From contig NZ_NJDE01000024.1 in the NCBI RefSeq assembly GCF_002205895.1, forward strand, positions 1-64,000: a DNA stretch of 64,000 nucleotides, given 5' to 3'. A model generated the notes under the pieces. The model was not told the DNA's origin. It did no database searches and was given only the letters and a program-made list of their open reading frames with translations. The stretch is from Saccharibacillus sp. O23. Its GTDB lineage: Bacteria; Bacillota; Bacilli; Paenibacillales; Paenibacillaceae. Position 1 is the first letter of the stretch, and each line of letters begins with the position of its first letter. The position numbers and the translations under genes are program-made. This document shows positions 16,866-25,762 of the stretch, piece after piece.

Positions 16866-18305
16866 ATGCGTATTCAGAAAAAAATTACGGGGTTTATGGT
16901 TCTCTTGCTGTTCTTCTTCTCCTTCGTGGGAAGTTTGGTGCCATCGGCGCACGCATCGGACGCGAAAAAAACGTACGTCATCGGGACGGATACGACGTTC
17001 GCGCCGTTTGAATTCCAGGATGTGAATGGTGATTTCGTCGGGATCGACATCGACCTCATGAAGGCCATCGCCAAAGATCAAGGATTTGAGGTCACCATCA
17101 AGTCGCTTGGATTCAATGCGGCACTTCAAGCTCTGCAATCCGGTAATGTGGACGGCGTAATCGCCGGCATGAGCATTACAGACGAGCGCAAGCAAACTTT
17201 TGATTTCTCCGATCCTTATTTTGATGCAGGTCCGACAATGGGGATCAAAGCGGATAATAACACGATCAAGAGTTATGAAGATCTGCGCGGCAAGCGTGTC
17301 GCAGTCAAGACCGGAACAGAAGGCGCGACATTCGCGGCTTCCATCAAGGACAAATACGGATTCACGATTGCCACGTTCGACGACTCCACGCAGCTGGTTG
17401 ACGATGTAAAAGCAGGCGGTTCGGTCGCTTATTTCGAGGATTATCCGGTACTCGCTTACGGCGTGGCACAGGGTAACGGAATGAAGACCGTGACGGATAA
17501 AGAAGCGGGCGGCTCTTACGGTTTTGCCGTTAACAAAGGCAAGAATCAAGAACTGCTGCAAATGTTCAACAAAGGCTTGGCAAATCTGAAAGCAAACGGA
17601 GAATATCAGAAGATCCGTGATAAATACCTGGATGAAACGGCTAGTGCTCCCAAGACCAAATGGGAGGTCATCACAAGCTCGATGCCTGCTTTCCTCAAGG
17701 GTATGGGATGGACGCTGTATTACACGATCGTTTCATTGTTCTTCGCTTTCATCATCGGTTTGATCTTTGGCTCGATGAAAGTCAGCCACAACAAGTTCTT
17801 GAGAGGCATAGCGACCGTATTCGTCGATATTTTCCGGGGGATCCCGCTGCTGCTGCTCGTCTCGTTCGTCTACTTCGCGATTCCGCAGGCGTTCGGGTTT
17901 ACGATGCAAGTATGGCTCGCCTCCATTATCGCTCTGTCGCTGAACGCGGGCGCCTACGTGACCGAGATCATTCGCGGCGGCATTCAGTCGATCGACAAAG
18001 GGCAGATGGAAGCGGCTCGCTCGCTCGGCGTTCCTTACGGCACGGCGATGCGCAAGATCATCCTGCCGCAGGCAATCAAAGTTATGGTTCCTTCGTTCAT
18101 CAATCAGATGGTCATCACGCTCAAAGATACGTCGATCATGTCCGTTATCGGTTTGGTGGAATTGATGCAGTCCGGCAAGCTGGTCGTGGCGCGTACTTAC
18201 GATACGTTTACCGTATATCTGGTATTGGCCATCATGTACCTGATCGTCATTACGATCCTCACGAAGATTGCGGATCGTCTCGAAAGGAGAGTAAGCCGTG
18301 GATAA
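16866..18305 (+). CDS. polar amino-acid ABC transporter, fused binding protein and permease
   Basis: A 479-residue fusion. Residues 1-30 are a secretion signal ending near SAHASDA. Residues about 36-265 are a family 3 binding domain ([16 protein letters not shown] and [21 protein letters not shown]), typical of glutamine/polar amino-acid binders. Residues about 270-475 are a His/Glu/Gln/Arg/opine-type permease with the EAA loop ([21 protein letters not shown]). The tethered architecture is known from lactic acid bacteria and other Bacillota. The first half uses more A/T-ending codons than the second; the change falls near 17.7-17.8 kb. It overlaps the ATPase gene by eight bases. Confidence 0.9.
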   Translation: MRIQKKITGFMVLLLFFFSFVGSLVPSAHASDAKKTYVIGTDTTFAPFEFQDVNGDFVGIDIDLMKAIAKDQGFEVTIKSLGFNAALQALQSGNVDGVIAGMSITDERKQTFDFSDPYFDAGPTMGIKADNNTIKSYEDLRGKRVAVKTGTEGATFAASIKDKYGFTIATFDDSTQLVDDVKAGGSVAYFEDYPVLAYGVAQGNGMKTVTDKEAGGSYGFAVNKGKNQELLQMFNKGLANLKANGEYQKIRDKYLDETASAPKTKWEVITSSMPAFLKGMGWTLYYTIVSLFFAFIIGLIFGSMKVSHNKFLRGIATVFVDIFRGIPLLLLVSFVYFAIPQAFGFTMQVWLASIIALSLNAGAYVTEIIRGGIQSIDKGQMEAARSLGVPYGTAMRKIILPQAIKVMVPSFINQMVITLKDTSIMSVIGLVELMQSGKLVVARTYDTFTVYLVLAIMYLIVITILTKIADRLERRVSRG

Positions 18306-19026
18306 AGTTAAAGTGACCGGTCTTAAAAAGAGCTACGGCAGCAACGAGGTTCTCAAAGGCATCGATATGGAAGTTCAAGAAGGCGAAGTGGTATGCGTCA
18401 TCGGTCCTTCCGGTTCGGGCAAGAGTACGTTCCTACGCTGCTTGAACCTGCTCGAAGAGATCAGCGCGGGCAAAGTGGTCGTGGACGATCACGACCTCAG
18501 CAATAAAGGCGCGGATCTCAACAAGATTCGCGAAAACATCGGCATGGTGTTCCAGCATTTCAATCTGTTCCCGCATATGAGCGTGCTCAAAAATATCACG
18601 TTCGCTCCGGTCGAGCTGAAAAAGCAAACGCCGGCGGAAGCCGAGAAACAGGCGCTTCAACTGCTCGAACGCGTCGGTCTGGCCGACAAAGCGAACGCCT
18701 ATCCGGCTTCGCTCTCGGGCGGACAGAAGCAGCGCGTGGCGATCGCCCGCGCGCTGGCGATGAATCCGGATATCATGCTGTTCGACGAACCGACGTCCGC
18801 GCTCGACCCGGAGATGGTCGGCGAAGTACTCGGCGTCATGCAGGATCTGGCGCGCGAAGGCATGACGATGATCATCGTCACGCACGAGATGGGCTTCGCC
18901 CGCGAAGTCGGCAGCCGCGTGATCTTTATGGACGGCGGCTATATCGTGGAAGAAGGAACGCCGGAAGAAGTGTTCGGCAATCCGAAGCACGAGCGCACGA
19001 TCAGTTTCCTCGAGAAAGTGTTGTAA
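18298..19026 (+). CDS. polar amino-acid ABC transporter ATPase (GlnQ type)
   Basis: A 242-residue ATPase, the normal length for GlnQ/HisP-type subunits. Walker A is GPSGSGKST, the Q-loop is [13 protein letters not shown], the signature LSGGQKQR, and Walker [14 protein letters not shown] with [11 protein letters not shown] after it. It starts with GTG at 18298, inside the end of the fused permease gene and after AAAGGAGAG. With that gene it forms a complete two-gene importer, probably for glutamine or a related amino acid. A strong terminator follows. Confidence 0.93.
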   Translation: MDKVKVTGLKKSYGSNEVLKGIDMEVQEGEVVCVIGPSGSGKSTFLRCLNLLEEISAGKVVVDDHDLSNKGADLNKIRENIGMVFQHFNLFPHMSVLKNITFAPVELKKQTPAEAEKQALQLLERVGLADKANAYPASLSGGQKQRVAIARALAMNPDIMLFDEPTSALDPEMVGEVLGVMQDLAREGMTMIIVTHEMGFAREVGSRVIFMDGGYIVEEGTPEEVFGNPKHERTISFLEKVL

Positions 19027-19035
19027 TCGTACACG

Positions 19036-19072
19036 AAAGCCGGCTTCGCATCATGCGGAGCCGGCTTTTTTT
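19036..19072 (+). terminator. intrinsic terminator of the amino-acid transporter
   Basis: AAAGCCGGCT (19036-19045) pairs with AGCCGGCTTT (19059-19068), followed by a run of T to 19072. Confidence 0.85.
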
Positions 19073-19133
19073 GCGCGTATCGGAGTCGCTTTAATCGGCG
19101 AACGGCACGCTGCGACGCCCGAAGCCGCTCCCG

Positions 19134-19781
19134 TTAACGTCCGGCCGGCCGAGAAGCGGCGAGCGTTCCGGCAGACTCGACCGCGCTCCGTTCCCGTTCC
19201 CGCTGGCGTTTGACTTCCCGAAGCGTAAGGACGAGTCCGTATACGGCCGGGATCATCGGGAAGAGCGCCGTCCACATGCCGGAGAAATAAGCGTAACCGC
19301 CGCCCTGCGCGCTCTGCACGACGGGGAACACCAGATAATGCGTCGGTTCGCCGATCAGCATTCCGAAAAAGACGAACCAAGCCAGATAATACCCGATCGG
19401 ATTGCGGTAATACAGGCCGATCGCGCCGCCGATCCAGATCGCGGGGCCGAGCAGGGCGATCAGCAGCGCGAAATCGCGCATCGTCCAGACGGAACCGAAG
19501 ACCGAATTGATGCCGCCGGGGAAATCGGTGATGAACTCTTCGGCGATATGCAGGAAAAACAAGGAGAGGGTCAATAGATAAACGGGAAGAAGGCGGGAAG
19601 TCTCTACGGGCGTGCGGAACGTCGTTTTGAGCCACAGCACCAGACCGCCGACCATCGAGCCGCATACGATCAGCATCGGCCGCAGCCCGGCTTGAGAAGC
19701 GAATAGAACGGCATATACGGCGATGAACAGCGCGATGCCGGCGATGTACGTTTTTCTGCTGGCTTTTCTCGTCTCATTCAT
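19134..19781 (-). CDS. HXXEE-motif membrane protein
   Basis: A 215-residue protein with about six hydrophobic helices. The motif HIAEEF near residue 77 matches the H-x-x-E-E signature that names this family of uncharacterised membrane proteins. A second histidine sits in EPTHYLVFP near residue 148. A charged tail (REVKRQRERERS) ends it. It is the last gene of a MarR-led operon and overlaps its neighbour by eight bases. The polar residues inside helices suggest metal binding or catalysis in the membrane, but no function is established. Confidence 0.7.
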   Translation of the reverse strand: MNETRKASRKTYIAGIALFIAVYAVLFASQAGLRPMLIVCGSMVGGLVLWLKTTFRTPVETSRLLPVYLLTLSLFFLHIAEEFITDFPGGINSVFGSVWTMRDFALLIALLGPAIWIGGAIGLYYRNPIGYYLAWFVFFGMLIGEPTHYLVFPVVQSAQGGGYAYFSGMWTALFPMIPAVYGLVLTLREVKRQRERERSAVESAGTLAASRPAGR

Positions 19782-20424
19782 GGGAACGGCCTCCTCGGCG
19801 CGGGGAATTTCCGAAAGGACGGCACAGCCGGAACAATCCGTACAAGCCGATCGCGAGCGGCAGCCAAGCGAGAAGCTGAACGGGCGCGTGCGCGTAATGT
19901 CCGGATGCGGCGATCGGATACGCGTAATGGGCGAGGCTTTGCAGCACGCTCCACGCGCAGACCAGCCAAGCGGCCCAATCGCCGAGAGGATGCCTCAAGG
20001 TCAGAGCGGAAGCGCCGAGCATGAACGCCGCGGCCGCTCCGATCGAGTAGACGGCGAACCCCGATACGCTGAACGGAGCCGAAGCTTCCGCCGCGCGTCC
20101 GGCGAATTCCGCCGCTTGTTGGGCAAGCAGGCTCATGACCAGCAGTAGATAAGGGACGACGAACGAGACCGGCACGCGAATGTTTCGCGCCTCCGCCGAC
20201 TGCCAACCGGCCGCGGCGAGCAGGCCGGCCAAGCCGACCGGCACGGCCCAGATCGGACCCGCGAGTTCGTAGACGGCGGCGGTTCCGGTGACGAGCAGGC
20301 AGAGCGCGCAAGTCAGCCAAGTCAGCCGTTCGGCGGTTCCCGCGAACTCTCCGGCGTTTTGCTTAGACTGGGGGTTCTCCGTAATTTCGCCGTCTTTGCC
20401 GACGGCGGTTCGTATCGTGTTCAT
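19774..20424 (-). CDS. membrane protein related to the HXXEE protein, motif lost
   Basis: 216 residues with about six hydrophobic helices. It resembles the next gene product in layout: HPLGDWAAWLVCAWS then LAHYAYPI aligns with NPIGYYLAWFVFFGM then PTHYLVFPV, and the helix LLAQQAAEF aligns with LFFLHIAEEF. The histidine and first glutamate of the HXXEE motif are replaced (QQAAE). It starts at 20424 within the stop of the MarR gene (4-base overlap). Likely a diverged duplicate that may pair with the other protein. Function unknown. Confidence 0.6.
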   Translation of the reverse strand: MNTIRTAVGKDGEITENPQSKQNAGEFAGTAERLTWLTCALCLLVTGTAAVYELAGPIWAVPVGLAGLLAAAGWQSAEARNIRVPVSFVVPYLLLVMSLLAQQAAEFAGRAAEASAPFSVSGFAVYSIGAAAAFMLGASALTLRHPLGDWAAWLVCAWSVLQSLAHYAYPIAASGHYAHAPVQLLAWLPLAIGLYGLFRLCRPFGNSPRRGGRSHE

Positions 20425-20957
20425 GATCGATCTTCTCCTTTCGGATCGGAAGCTCCGCTAAGATTGTCGAAAATTTTGCGCAGCGTGCGCACGGTCGTAT
20501 CCAAGTCTTCCCGGGCAATATCGGCCGAACCGGCCGCGATCACGGCCATGACCTGCGGCAGCAGCACGGGCTTGAGCGATTTTCCTTCCTCCGTCAGATA
20601 GAGGCGGTAATTGCGCCGGTCGCGCTCGTCGGTTCTTTTTTCGATCCAATTGCGCATGATCATGCCGCCGAGCAGCCGGGTGACGCGCGTTTTGTCTTTC
20701 AACGTCTGCTCGACCACGTCGGATTGGAACATGCCGTCTTCGGCCCACAAACGGGCCAAGATCACGAATTCTTCGGTCGACATCTCGTAACCGACGGCGC
20801 GAAACCGAGCGGCGAGCCGCTGGCGCATGACGATCGCGGTACGGTTGACGACGAATCCGAGCGCTTGATCGATATCGAAAGCGTCCAGCGCCGGATCGGA
20901 GACGTTCGAAAAAGGCGGCGCATCCTGCCGATCGCGATCATTCGGATGGTTATTCAT
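20421..20957 (-). CDS. MarR-family transcriptional regulator
   Basis: A 178-residue winged-helix regulator. The recognition region is MFQSDVVEQTLKDKTRVTRLLGGMIMRNWI, with the wing KRTDERDRRNYRLYLTEEGK, both standard for MarR. The ATG at 20957 has AAGGAGAG seven bases upstream, so it is preferred over the earlier in-frame ATG at 21005. It is the first gene of an operon with two membrane proteins. Twin dyads over its promoter (20992-21037) imply autoregulation, and probably release by an aromatic or lipophilic ligand as in other MarR proteins. Confidence 0.88.
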   Translation of the reverse strand: MNNHPNDRDRQDAPPFSNVSDPALDAFDIDQALGFVVNRTAIVMRQRLAARFRAVGYEMSTEEFVILARLWAEDGMFQSDVVEQTLKDKTRVTRLLGGMIMRNWIEKRTDERDRRNYRLYLTEEGKSLKPVLLPQVMAVIAAGSADIAREDLDTTVRTLRKIFDNLSGASDPKGEDRS

Positions 20958-20991
20958 AAAAATCTCTCCTTGTTTCGGATTTTCGTTAATG

Positions 20992-21037
20992 GTTGTCTTT
21001 TGCAACTAATATAAACCCAATGGTTGCGGAAATCAAC
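20992..21037 (-). promoter_or_regulatory. marR-type promoter with two identical-spacing operators
   Basis: Two dyads GTTG-N7-CAAC lie at 20992-21006 and 21023-21037, 31 bp apart (about three helical turns), both in the context ATG-GTTG...CAACTA. On the minus strand the -35 TTGATT (21031-21036) and -10 TATATT (21008-21013) are 17 bp apart. One operator covers the -35 and the other lies just after the -10, an arrangement suited to repression by the MarR protein. Confidence 0.75.
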
Positions 21038-21050
21038 TATTATTTCATAA

Positions 21051-21078
21051 AAAAAAGACCTTCCGGACGGAAGGTCTT
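21051..21078 (-). terminator. intrinsic terminator of the kinase-like gene
   Basis: A perfect 10-bp stem AAGACCTTCC/GGAAGGTCTT (21055-21078) with a GGAC loop is followed, on the minus strand, by a run of T. It ends the leftward transcript. Confidence 0.8.
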
Positions 21079-21093
21079 GCCGGTATATCGGAT

Positions 21094-21807
21094 TCAGTCG
21101 ACGCGCGAGCGGTCGGCTCCGTTCGAGAGCCGTCCGTCCAGCCGCGCTTTTTTGCGCAGACGCCGGTAGACGTGCCGGATCAGATCCATGCTCCAATCGG
21201 GCATCGGGAACGTGCGCTTTTTGGGCATCAGCGGTTTGTACAGCTTGAAGTAAGCTTTCTTGAAGTCTTTCCACATCACGCAAGGGCCTTCCTGAAGAAA
21301 GTCCGAGATGTCCACGACCAGACCGCGTCCGTCTTTGAGCATGACGTTTTTGCCGTGGACGTCTTTGGGATTCAGACCGCGGGAGCGGGCGTAATCCAGC
21401 GCCTGCTCGACGTCGCGCACCGCTTTGGACGGAATGTAGACGCCGTCGCGCAGACAGTTATAGAAAGTCTTGCCTTCGAGTTTTTTGAGCACGAGATAGG
21501 ATTTGTCGCCGAAGACGTCCGCCGCGTACAGCGCGGAATAGGCCGGATGCGAGCCGAGTTTCTCGTAGACGTCGCATTCTTCCCGCCAACCGGGACGTCC
21601 GGGGGCGTAGATCTTGACGACTTTGCCGGGCAGCGAAGGATGTTCGAACACCGCGGCATAATTGCCGGCTCCGAGCAGTTTCCAGCCCGGCGGCGTATGA
21701 CGAACGACTACCGGATCGAACGGATCGACGCTTTCGATCACGACGTCCGGCAGCAGCGTTTCTTCGATCAATCGAATCGCCGGTTCTTGTTCGACGCTGC
21801 GAATCAT
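21094..21807 (-). CDS. small serine/threonine-kinase-like protein (YrzF type)
   Basis: A 237-residue protein-kinase-like fold. GAGNYAAVFEHPSLPGKVVKIY (47-67) is a glycine loop plus the ATP-binding lysine. PKDVHGKNVML (147-157) is a catalytic loop with D149. VVDISDF (164-170) replaces the DFG motif. The C-terminal lobe is short and basic. It resembles B. subtilis YrzF, a small predicted serine/threonine kinase of unknown target; aminoglycoside or lipopolysaccharide kinases share the fold. The ATG at 21807 follows AAGGAGTG. It is transcribed alone and has its own terminator. Confidence 0.72.
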   Translation of the reverse strand: MIRSVEQEPAIRLIEETLLPDVVIESVDPFDPVVVRHTPPGWKLLGAGNYAAVFEHPSLPGKVVKIYAPGRPGWREECDVYEKLGSHPAYSALYAADVFGDKSYLVLKKLEGKTFYNCLRDGVYIPSKAVRDVEQALDYARSRGLNPKDVHGKNVMLKDGRGLVVDISDFLQEGPCVMWKDFKKAYFKLYKPLMPKKRTFPMPDWSMDLIRHVYRRLRKKARLDGRLSNGADRSRVD

Positions 21808-22022
21808 GCGATCACTCCTTGATGAGGTTGGGCGATAGAGTCCGCCTGCGGGCTTTTTCCTATCATAGTCTGCCGGAACCTCCGAGACAACCGTCTTAAG
21901 ACGGAGACCGCGACGCCGCATCGTACGGCGGACGGATCGGCGGTTCGGCCTCGCGAATGGATTTTTGGGAAAGCGTTTGGTAAATTAGAGGGTACATCGG
22001 AAACGGACAAGGAGGCGAGGCG

Positions 22023-22556
22023 GTGCATCATCATTCGATTCGGCTCAAACGATTGAAAGCGGAAGAGAGCGACGAAATTCGGGACATGATCCGCGAGATC
22101 GGCCCGGGCGAGAACGGCTTCGTCAACGGCCTGTACGCGGAGAGCGAAGAAGCATACCGGCAGAAGCTGGCGGATAACGTTCGGATCGCGAGCGGAGAAA
22201 ATCTGCCCGAAGGGTATGTGCGCCAGCAGGTCTATTGGCTGTACGACGGAGACCGTCCGGTCGGCTGCGGCAAACTGCGCTATTGGTTGACCGACGCGCT
22301 GCGCCTGCACGGCGGGCATATCGGCTATACGATCCGCCCGTCCGAACGCGGTCACGGTTACGGCACCGCGATGCTTCGAGAACTGTCGGAAGAAGCGGCG
22401 GCGGCCGGAATCGACGAAGTCATGCTGACCTGCAACGCGGACAATACGGCTTCGCGGCGGGTGATCGAGCGCTGCGGCGGCCGGTTGGAGAAGCTTGAAG
22501 AAGGTTCCTGCACGTATTGGATCAAGACCGGCGAGCAGCGCCCGCGTCATACATAG
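22023..22556 (+). CDS. GNAT-family N-acetyltransferase
   Basis: 177 residues with the GNAT core. PVGCGKLRYWLTDALRLHGGHIGYTIRPSERGHG contains beta4 and the acetyl-CoA loop RGHGYGTAML (Q/R-x-x-G-x-G/A), followed by VMLTCNADNTASRRVIERCGG. The start is a GTG at 22023 after GGAGGCGAGG. The substrate cannot be predicted. It precedes a second, unrelated GNAT gene by about 50 bases, and the two may be co-transcribed. Confidence 0.82.
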   Translation: MHHHSIRLKRLKAEESDEIRDMIREIGPGENGFVNGLYAESEEAYRQKLADNVRIASGENLPEGYVRQQVYWLYDGDRPVGCGKLRYWLTDALRLHGGHIGYTIRPSERGHGYGTAMLRELSEEAAAAGIDEVMLTCNADNTASRRVIERCGGRLEKLEEGSCTYWIKTGEQRPRHT

Positions 22557-22607
22557 GCACTCGGCTTCGGAACGAACCCATCTATCAGACATCGGGGAGA
22601 TTAAGCG

Positions 22608-23096
22608 ATGAACATCGGCAACGTAGAGATCAGAAAAGCGCGTCCCTCGGAACGAGGGTTGTTCGAACAGCTCTGGCAGCTGTATTTGTACGATTTTAGC
22701 GAGTTCACGAATATGGATTTGCGCTTGGACGGGAAGTACCCGTATTTCCCGGAATTCGAGCTGTATTGGAGAAAATGGGGCGGCAACTTCGCGTACCTGA
22801 TTCTCGCGGACGGACAGATTGCCGGATTCGCGATGGTGCACGAGTTCTGGGAGAACGAAGCGGCTTACCTCTCGCAGTTCTTCGTCATGCGCAAATACCG
22901 CCGCTCCGGCGTCGGCATAAGAGCGGCCAAGCTCGTATTCCGTACCAAAAAAGGCCGCTGGGGCCTGCATCAACTGGCGAACAATTTCCCGGCACAGAAG
23001 TTCTGGGACAAAGTGATTCTGGACCTGACCGGCGCGCCTCCGCTGCTTCAGCAGATGGAGGAAGACCGGCGGTTTCAGATGTTCGAGACGAAATAA
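22608..23096 (+). CDS. GNAT-family N-acetyltransferase
   Basis: 162 residues. The N-terminal IRKARPSERGLFEQLWQLYLYDFSEF and the core GFAMVHEFW, then FFVMRKYRRSGVGIRAAKLVF with the RRSGVG acetyl-CoA loop, mark a GNAT protein. It resembles the predicted acetyltransferase subgroup beginning with a DFSEF-type segment. The ATG at 22608 follows GGGGAG. The substrate is unknown. It ends nine bases before a convergent small membrane-protein gene. Confidence 0.8.
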   Translation: MNIGNVEIRKARPSERGLFEQLWQLYLYDFSEFTNMDLRLDGKYPYFPEFELYWRKWGGNFAYLILADGQIAGFAMVHEFWENEAAYLSQFFVMRKYRRSGVGIRAAKLVFRTKKGRWGLHQLANNFPAQKFWDKVILDLTGAPPLLQQMEEDRRFQMFETK

Positions 23097-23104
23097 AAGG
23101 AAGG

Positions 23105-23533
23105 TCAGAGCGTGGGCGGACGCAGATTCCGCAGCAGCGAAGCCAACAGCGCGTAATCTTTGACCATCCAGGGAAGCGTGTACCGGCCGCCGGGATAAAT
23201 CAGCATCAGAAAATCCCGACGCTCCGCAAGTTCCAACTGCCGAAACGGAACTTCGGTCCATGCGCCGAGGTTTCGGAAACGAACGCGGTCTTCATACACG
23301 ACGAAAACGAAGCGGCGAGCGAGCACGAAAAAATAAGCGGAGAAGGCCAGAGCGAGCACGCCGACAATGATCCAGACCGCCGGGCGAGCGGCGGCTTCGT
23401 CGGAAGACGGCAGCCCACTGCCGATCGCGAAGCTTCCCGCGGCCGCTCCGGCCGCGATTAATAGATAAATACCGCGAGAGATGCGAAATTCCGCCGGCAG
23501 GCTGATGCGCATAGAATCGTGCGAGAAAGACAT
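23105..23533 (-). CDS. small two-helix membrane protein with a YcxB/PH-like soluble part
   Basis: About 142 residues. Two hydrophobic helices (about 20-40 and 52-73) are followed by a basic, beta-rich tail (RFVFVVYEDRVRFRNLGAWTEVPFRQLELAERRD). This layout resembles YcxB-like or bacterial PH-domain membrane proteins. The ATG at 23533 follows AAAGGAGC. No partner gene is evident and the function is unknown. Confidence 0.6.
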   Translation of the reverse strand: MSFSHDSMRISLPAEFRISRGIYLLIAAGAAAGSFAIGSGLPSSDEAAARPAVWIIVGVLALAFSAYFFVLARRFVFVVYEDRVRFRNLGAWTEVPFRQLELAERRDFLMLIYPGGRYTLPWMVKDYALLASLLRNLRPPTL

Positions 23534-23701
23534 GTGCAAGGCTCCTTTCGAATATCGAACGAAATAACGGCAAAGCGCCCAAAATTCAATCCTGCGCGAC
23601 TCGAACAAGCCCGAACAGCCGTTTTTCGGCGCGCGGGCTTGTTTTCGTACGTTTTTAACGCAGCCAATCGAGGCAAGCGGACTTGTTCCGAGAAAAGGTT
23701 C

Positions 23702-25468
23702 TTACTCCGCTTTCAGCACGACGTATCCGTAAGCCGGCAGCTCGATCGTCAGCCGTTCTCCGGAAGCCTTCAGCTTTTTGTCTTGCTGCGCTTCCGCTTC
23801 GCCCGTATGCAGGACTTCCCAAGCCGAAGCGGTTCCCGCGTCGATCTCGATCGTTTCTGCCCGGTCCGACGCGTTCAGCGCGACGATCAGCGTCGCTTCG
23901 TCGTCTTCGCGGCGGTACGCCAGCGTCCGCTCGCCTTCTTCGGCATGCAGGATGTCGAAACGTCCGGTGCGAAGCGCGGCGTATTCGTGGCGCAAAGCGA
24001 TCATCTGTTTATAGAAGCCGCGCAGCTCCAGATCCTGCTTCGACTCGTCCCATTCCATGCATTTGCGGCAGTCCGGGTCCGCGCCGCCGTCGATGCCGAT
24101 CTCGTCGCCGTAATACACGCACGGCGTGCCGGGATAAGTCATCTGAATAGCGACGGCGAGCTTGAGCTTGTTTTTGTCGCCGTCGGCTACGGTCAGCATG
24201 CGCTCGGTGTCGTGGCTGTCCAGCAGGTTGAACGCCGCGTGGCTGACCGGCTGCGGATACCGAGCGAGCTGCGCGGACAACGAATAAGAGAATTTGCGCG
24301 CATCGGTCTTGCCGAGCGCGACGAAATCGCGGACCGCGTAAGTGAACGGGTAGTTCATCGCGGAATCGAATTGGTCGCCTTGCAGCCACGGCGTCGCTTC
24401 GTGCCACAGTTCGCCGACGATGTACGCGTCCGGTTTGGCTTCTTTGACGACGGTCTGGAATTCGCGCCAGAAGCGGTGATCCACTTCGTCCGCCACGTCG
24501 AGCCGCCAGCCGTCGAAGCCGACTTCGCCGATCCAATAACGGGCCGCTTCGAGCAGATACTTTTTGACTTCGGGATGTCCGGTATTGAATTTCGGCATGT
24601 TCGGCTCGAAACTGAACGTCTCGTACGTCGGGATGCCGTCTTTGACGTCGATCGGATATTCGCGCACGTGGAACCAATCGGCATAAACGGAATCGGCGCC
24701 GTTTTCTTTGACGTCGACGAACGGTTTGAACGTTTTGCCCGAATGGTTGAATACCGCGTCGAGCAGCACCCGGATGCCGCGTCCGTGACATTCTTCGATC
24801 AGCTTCTTGAGCGTGTCGATATCGCCGAAGTGCGGATCGAGCTGCAAATAATCTTCCGTATCGTATTTATGGTTGCTCGGCGCTTTGAAGATCGGGGTAA
24901 AATAAATCGCGTTCACGCCCAGATCCTGAATGTAATCGAGATGCTGCCGCACGCCTTCCAGATCGCCGCCGAAAAAGCTGTCCACTTCCGGTTTGCCGCC
25001 CCACGGCTGCACGTTCTCCGGGTCGCGCGACGGATCGCCGTTGGCGAAACGCTCGGGGAAAATCTGATAAAACACGGCGTTTTTGGCCCATTCCGGCGTC
25101 TTGATGACGTCTTCCGGATTGATATAAGCGATCTCGTAGAAATCGTCGGAATTCTTGCGCTCCGTGAAATGGAAGCCGTCTTCGTTCATCCAGACCGTGT
25201 CGCCGCCGCCTTGCAGCTTAAACCCGTATTTGAAGCGGCGATAAGGAGGCTTGACCTCGCATTCCCAGTAGTCGAACAGCGCGTCGGACGCGAAGACCCG
25301 CATCGGAATCTCCGTTTTGGTGCGATCCCACGCATATTTGTCTCCGCCGACGACATCCACGTGCTCCACGTCGTTTTTTTTCGTGCGCAGGCGCAGGTGG
25401 ATCGTTTCTTTGTCGACCGTGTAAGCCCAGTTCATCTTCGGCCGGTGTTCAATCGCTTCAAGCAGCAT
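23702..25468 (-). CDS. cyclomaltodextrinase / neopullulanase / maltogenic amylase (GH13)
   Basis: A 588-residue alpha-glucan hydrolase. Residues 1-125 form an N-terminal CBM34-type domain, characteristic of the GH13_20 group. The barrel has region I DAVFNH (237-242), region II GWRLDVADE with nucleophile D324, region III GELWHE with acid/base E353, and region IV LLDSHD with D420. There is no signal peptide, so it acts on imported cyclodextrins, pullulan pieces or maltodextrins. It is transcribed alone; a LacI-type operator-like sequence lies upstream at 25505-25520. It may feed the GH65 phosphorylase encoded at 57.5 kb. Confidence 0.92.
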   Translation of the reverse strand: MLLEAIEHRPKMNWAYTVDKETIHLRLRTKKNDVEHVDVVGGDKYAWDRTKTEIPMRVFASDALFDYWECEVKPPYRRFKYGFKLQGGGDTVWMNEDGFHFTERKNSDDFYEIAYINPEDVIKTPEWAKNAVFYQIFPERFANGDPSRDPENVQPWGGKPEVDSFFGGDLEGVRQHLDYIQDLGVNAIYFTPIFKAPSNHKYDTEDYLQLDPHFGDIDTLKKLIEECHGRGIRVLLDAVFNHSGKTFKPFVDVKENGADSVYADWFHVREYPIDVKDGIPTYETFSFEPNMPKFNTGHPEVKKYLLEAARYWIGEVGFDGWRLDVADEVDHRFWREFQTVVKEAKPDAYIVGELWHEATPWLQGDQFDSAMNYPFTYAVRDFVALGKTDARKFSYSLSAQLARYPQPVSHAAFNLLDSHDTERMLTVADGDKNKLKLAVAIQMTYPGTPCVYYGDEIGIDGGADPDCRKCMEWDESKQDLELRGFYKQMIALRHEYAALRTGRFDILHAEEGERTLAYRREDDEATLIVALNASDRAETIEIDAGTASAWEVLHTGEAEAQQDKKLKASGERLTIELPAYGYVVLKAE

Positions 25469-25504
25469 CGGTTGGTCCCCCTCGAGTGTTGGTTGGTGGA
25501 ATAA

Positions 25505-25520
25505 TGAAATCGTTTGTGCA
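25505..25520 (-). promoter_or_regulatory. possible LacI/CcpA-type operator upstream of the GH13 gene
   Basis: On the minus strand TGCACAAACGATTTCA carries the AAACGnTTT core common to LacI-family operators, including cre sites. The outer bases fit poorly. It is 37-52 bases upstream of the GH13 start. Weak evidence. Confidence 0.3.
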
Positions 25521-25646
25521 AGCGACCGGTCTTATTGACGTCGAGACAAGTCGCGGACGGCCGTGCGCGGCCGCATACCGACAAGAACGTATACCCTTGA
25601 AGCGGGAAACGAGAAACAGAAACGGCAGGGAAAACGTTCGGCGCGC

Positions 25647-25686
25647 AAAAAAAGCCCGTTTCCCGCAAGGCGCAGGGGAAGCGGGC
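25647..25686 (-). terminator. terminator of the zinc-ribbon membrane protein gene
   Basis: AGCCCGTTTCCC pairs with GGGAAGCGGGC around an 11-base loop, with a seven-base A run on the plus strand, giving a T run for leftward transcripts. It lies about 80 bases after the gene ending at 25763. The remaining bases between here and the GH13 start hold nothing I can name. Confidence 0.7.
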
Positions 25687-25762
25687 CGCTTGTCCGTCTT
25701 ACGAAGACGAGGCGGAAAAAGTTTCACGTGAAGCGAAACGCGACGCCGAGCCGATCGACCGC

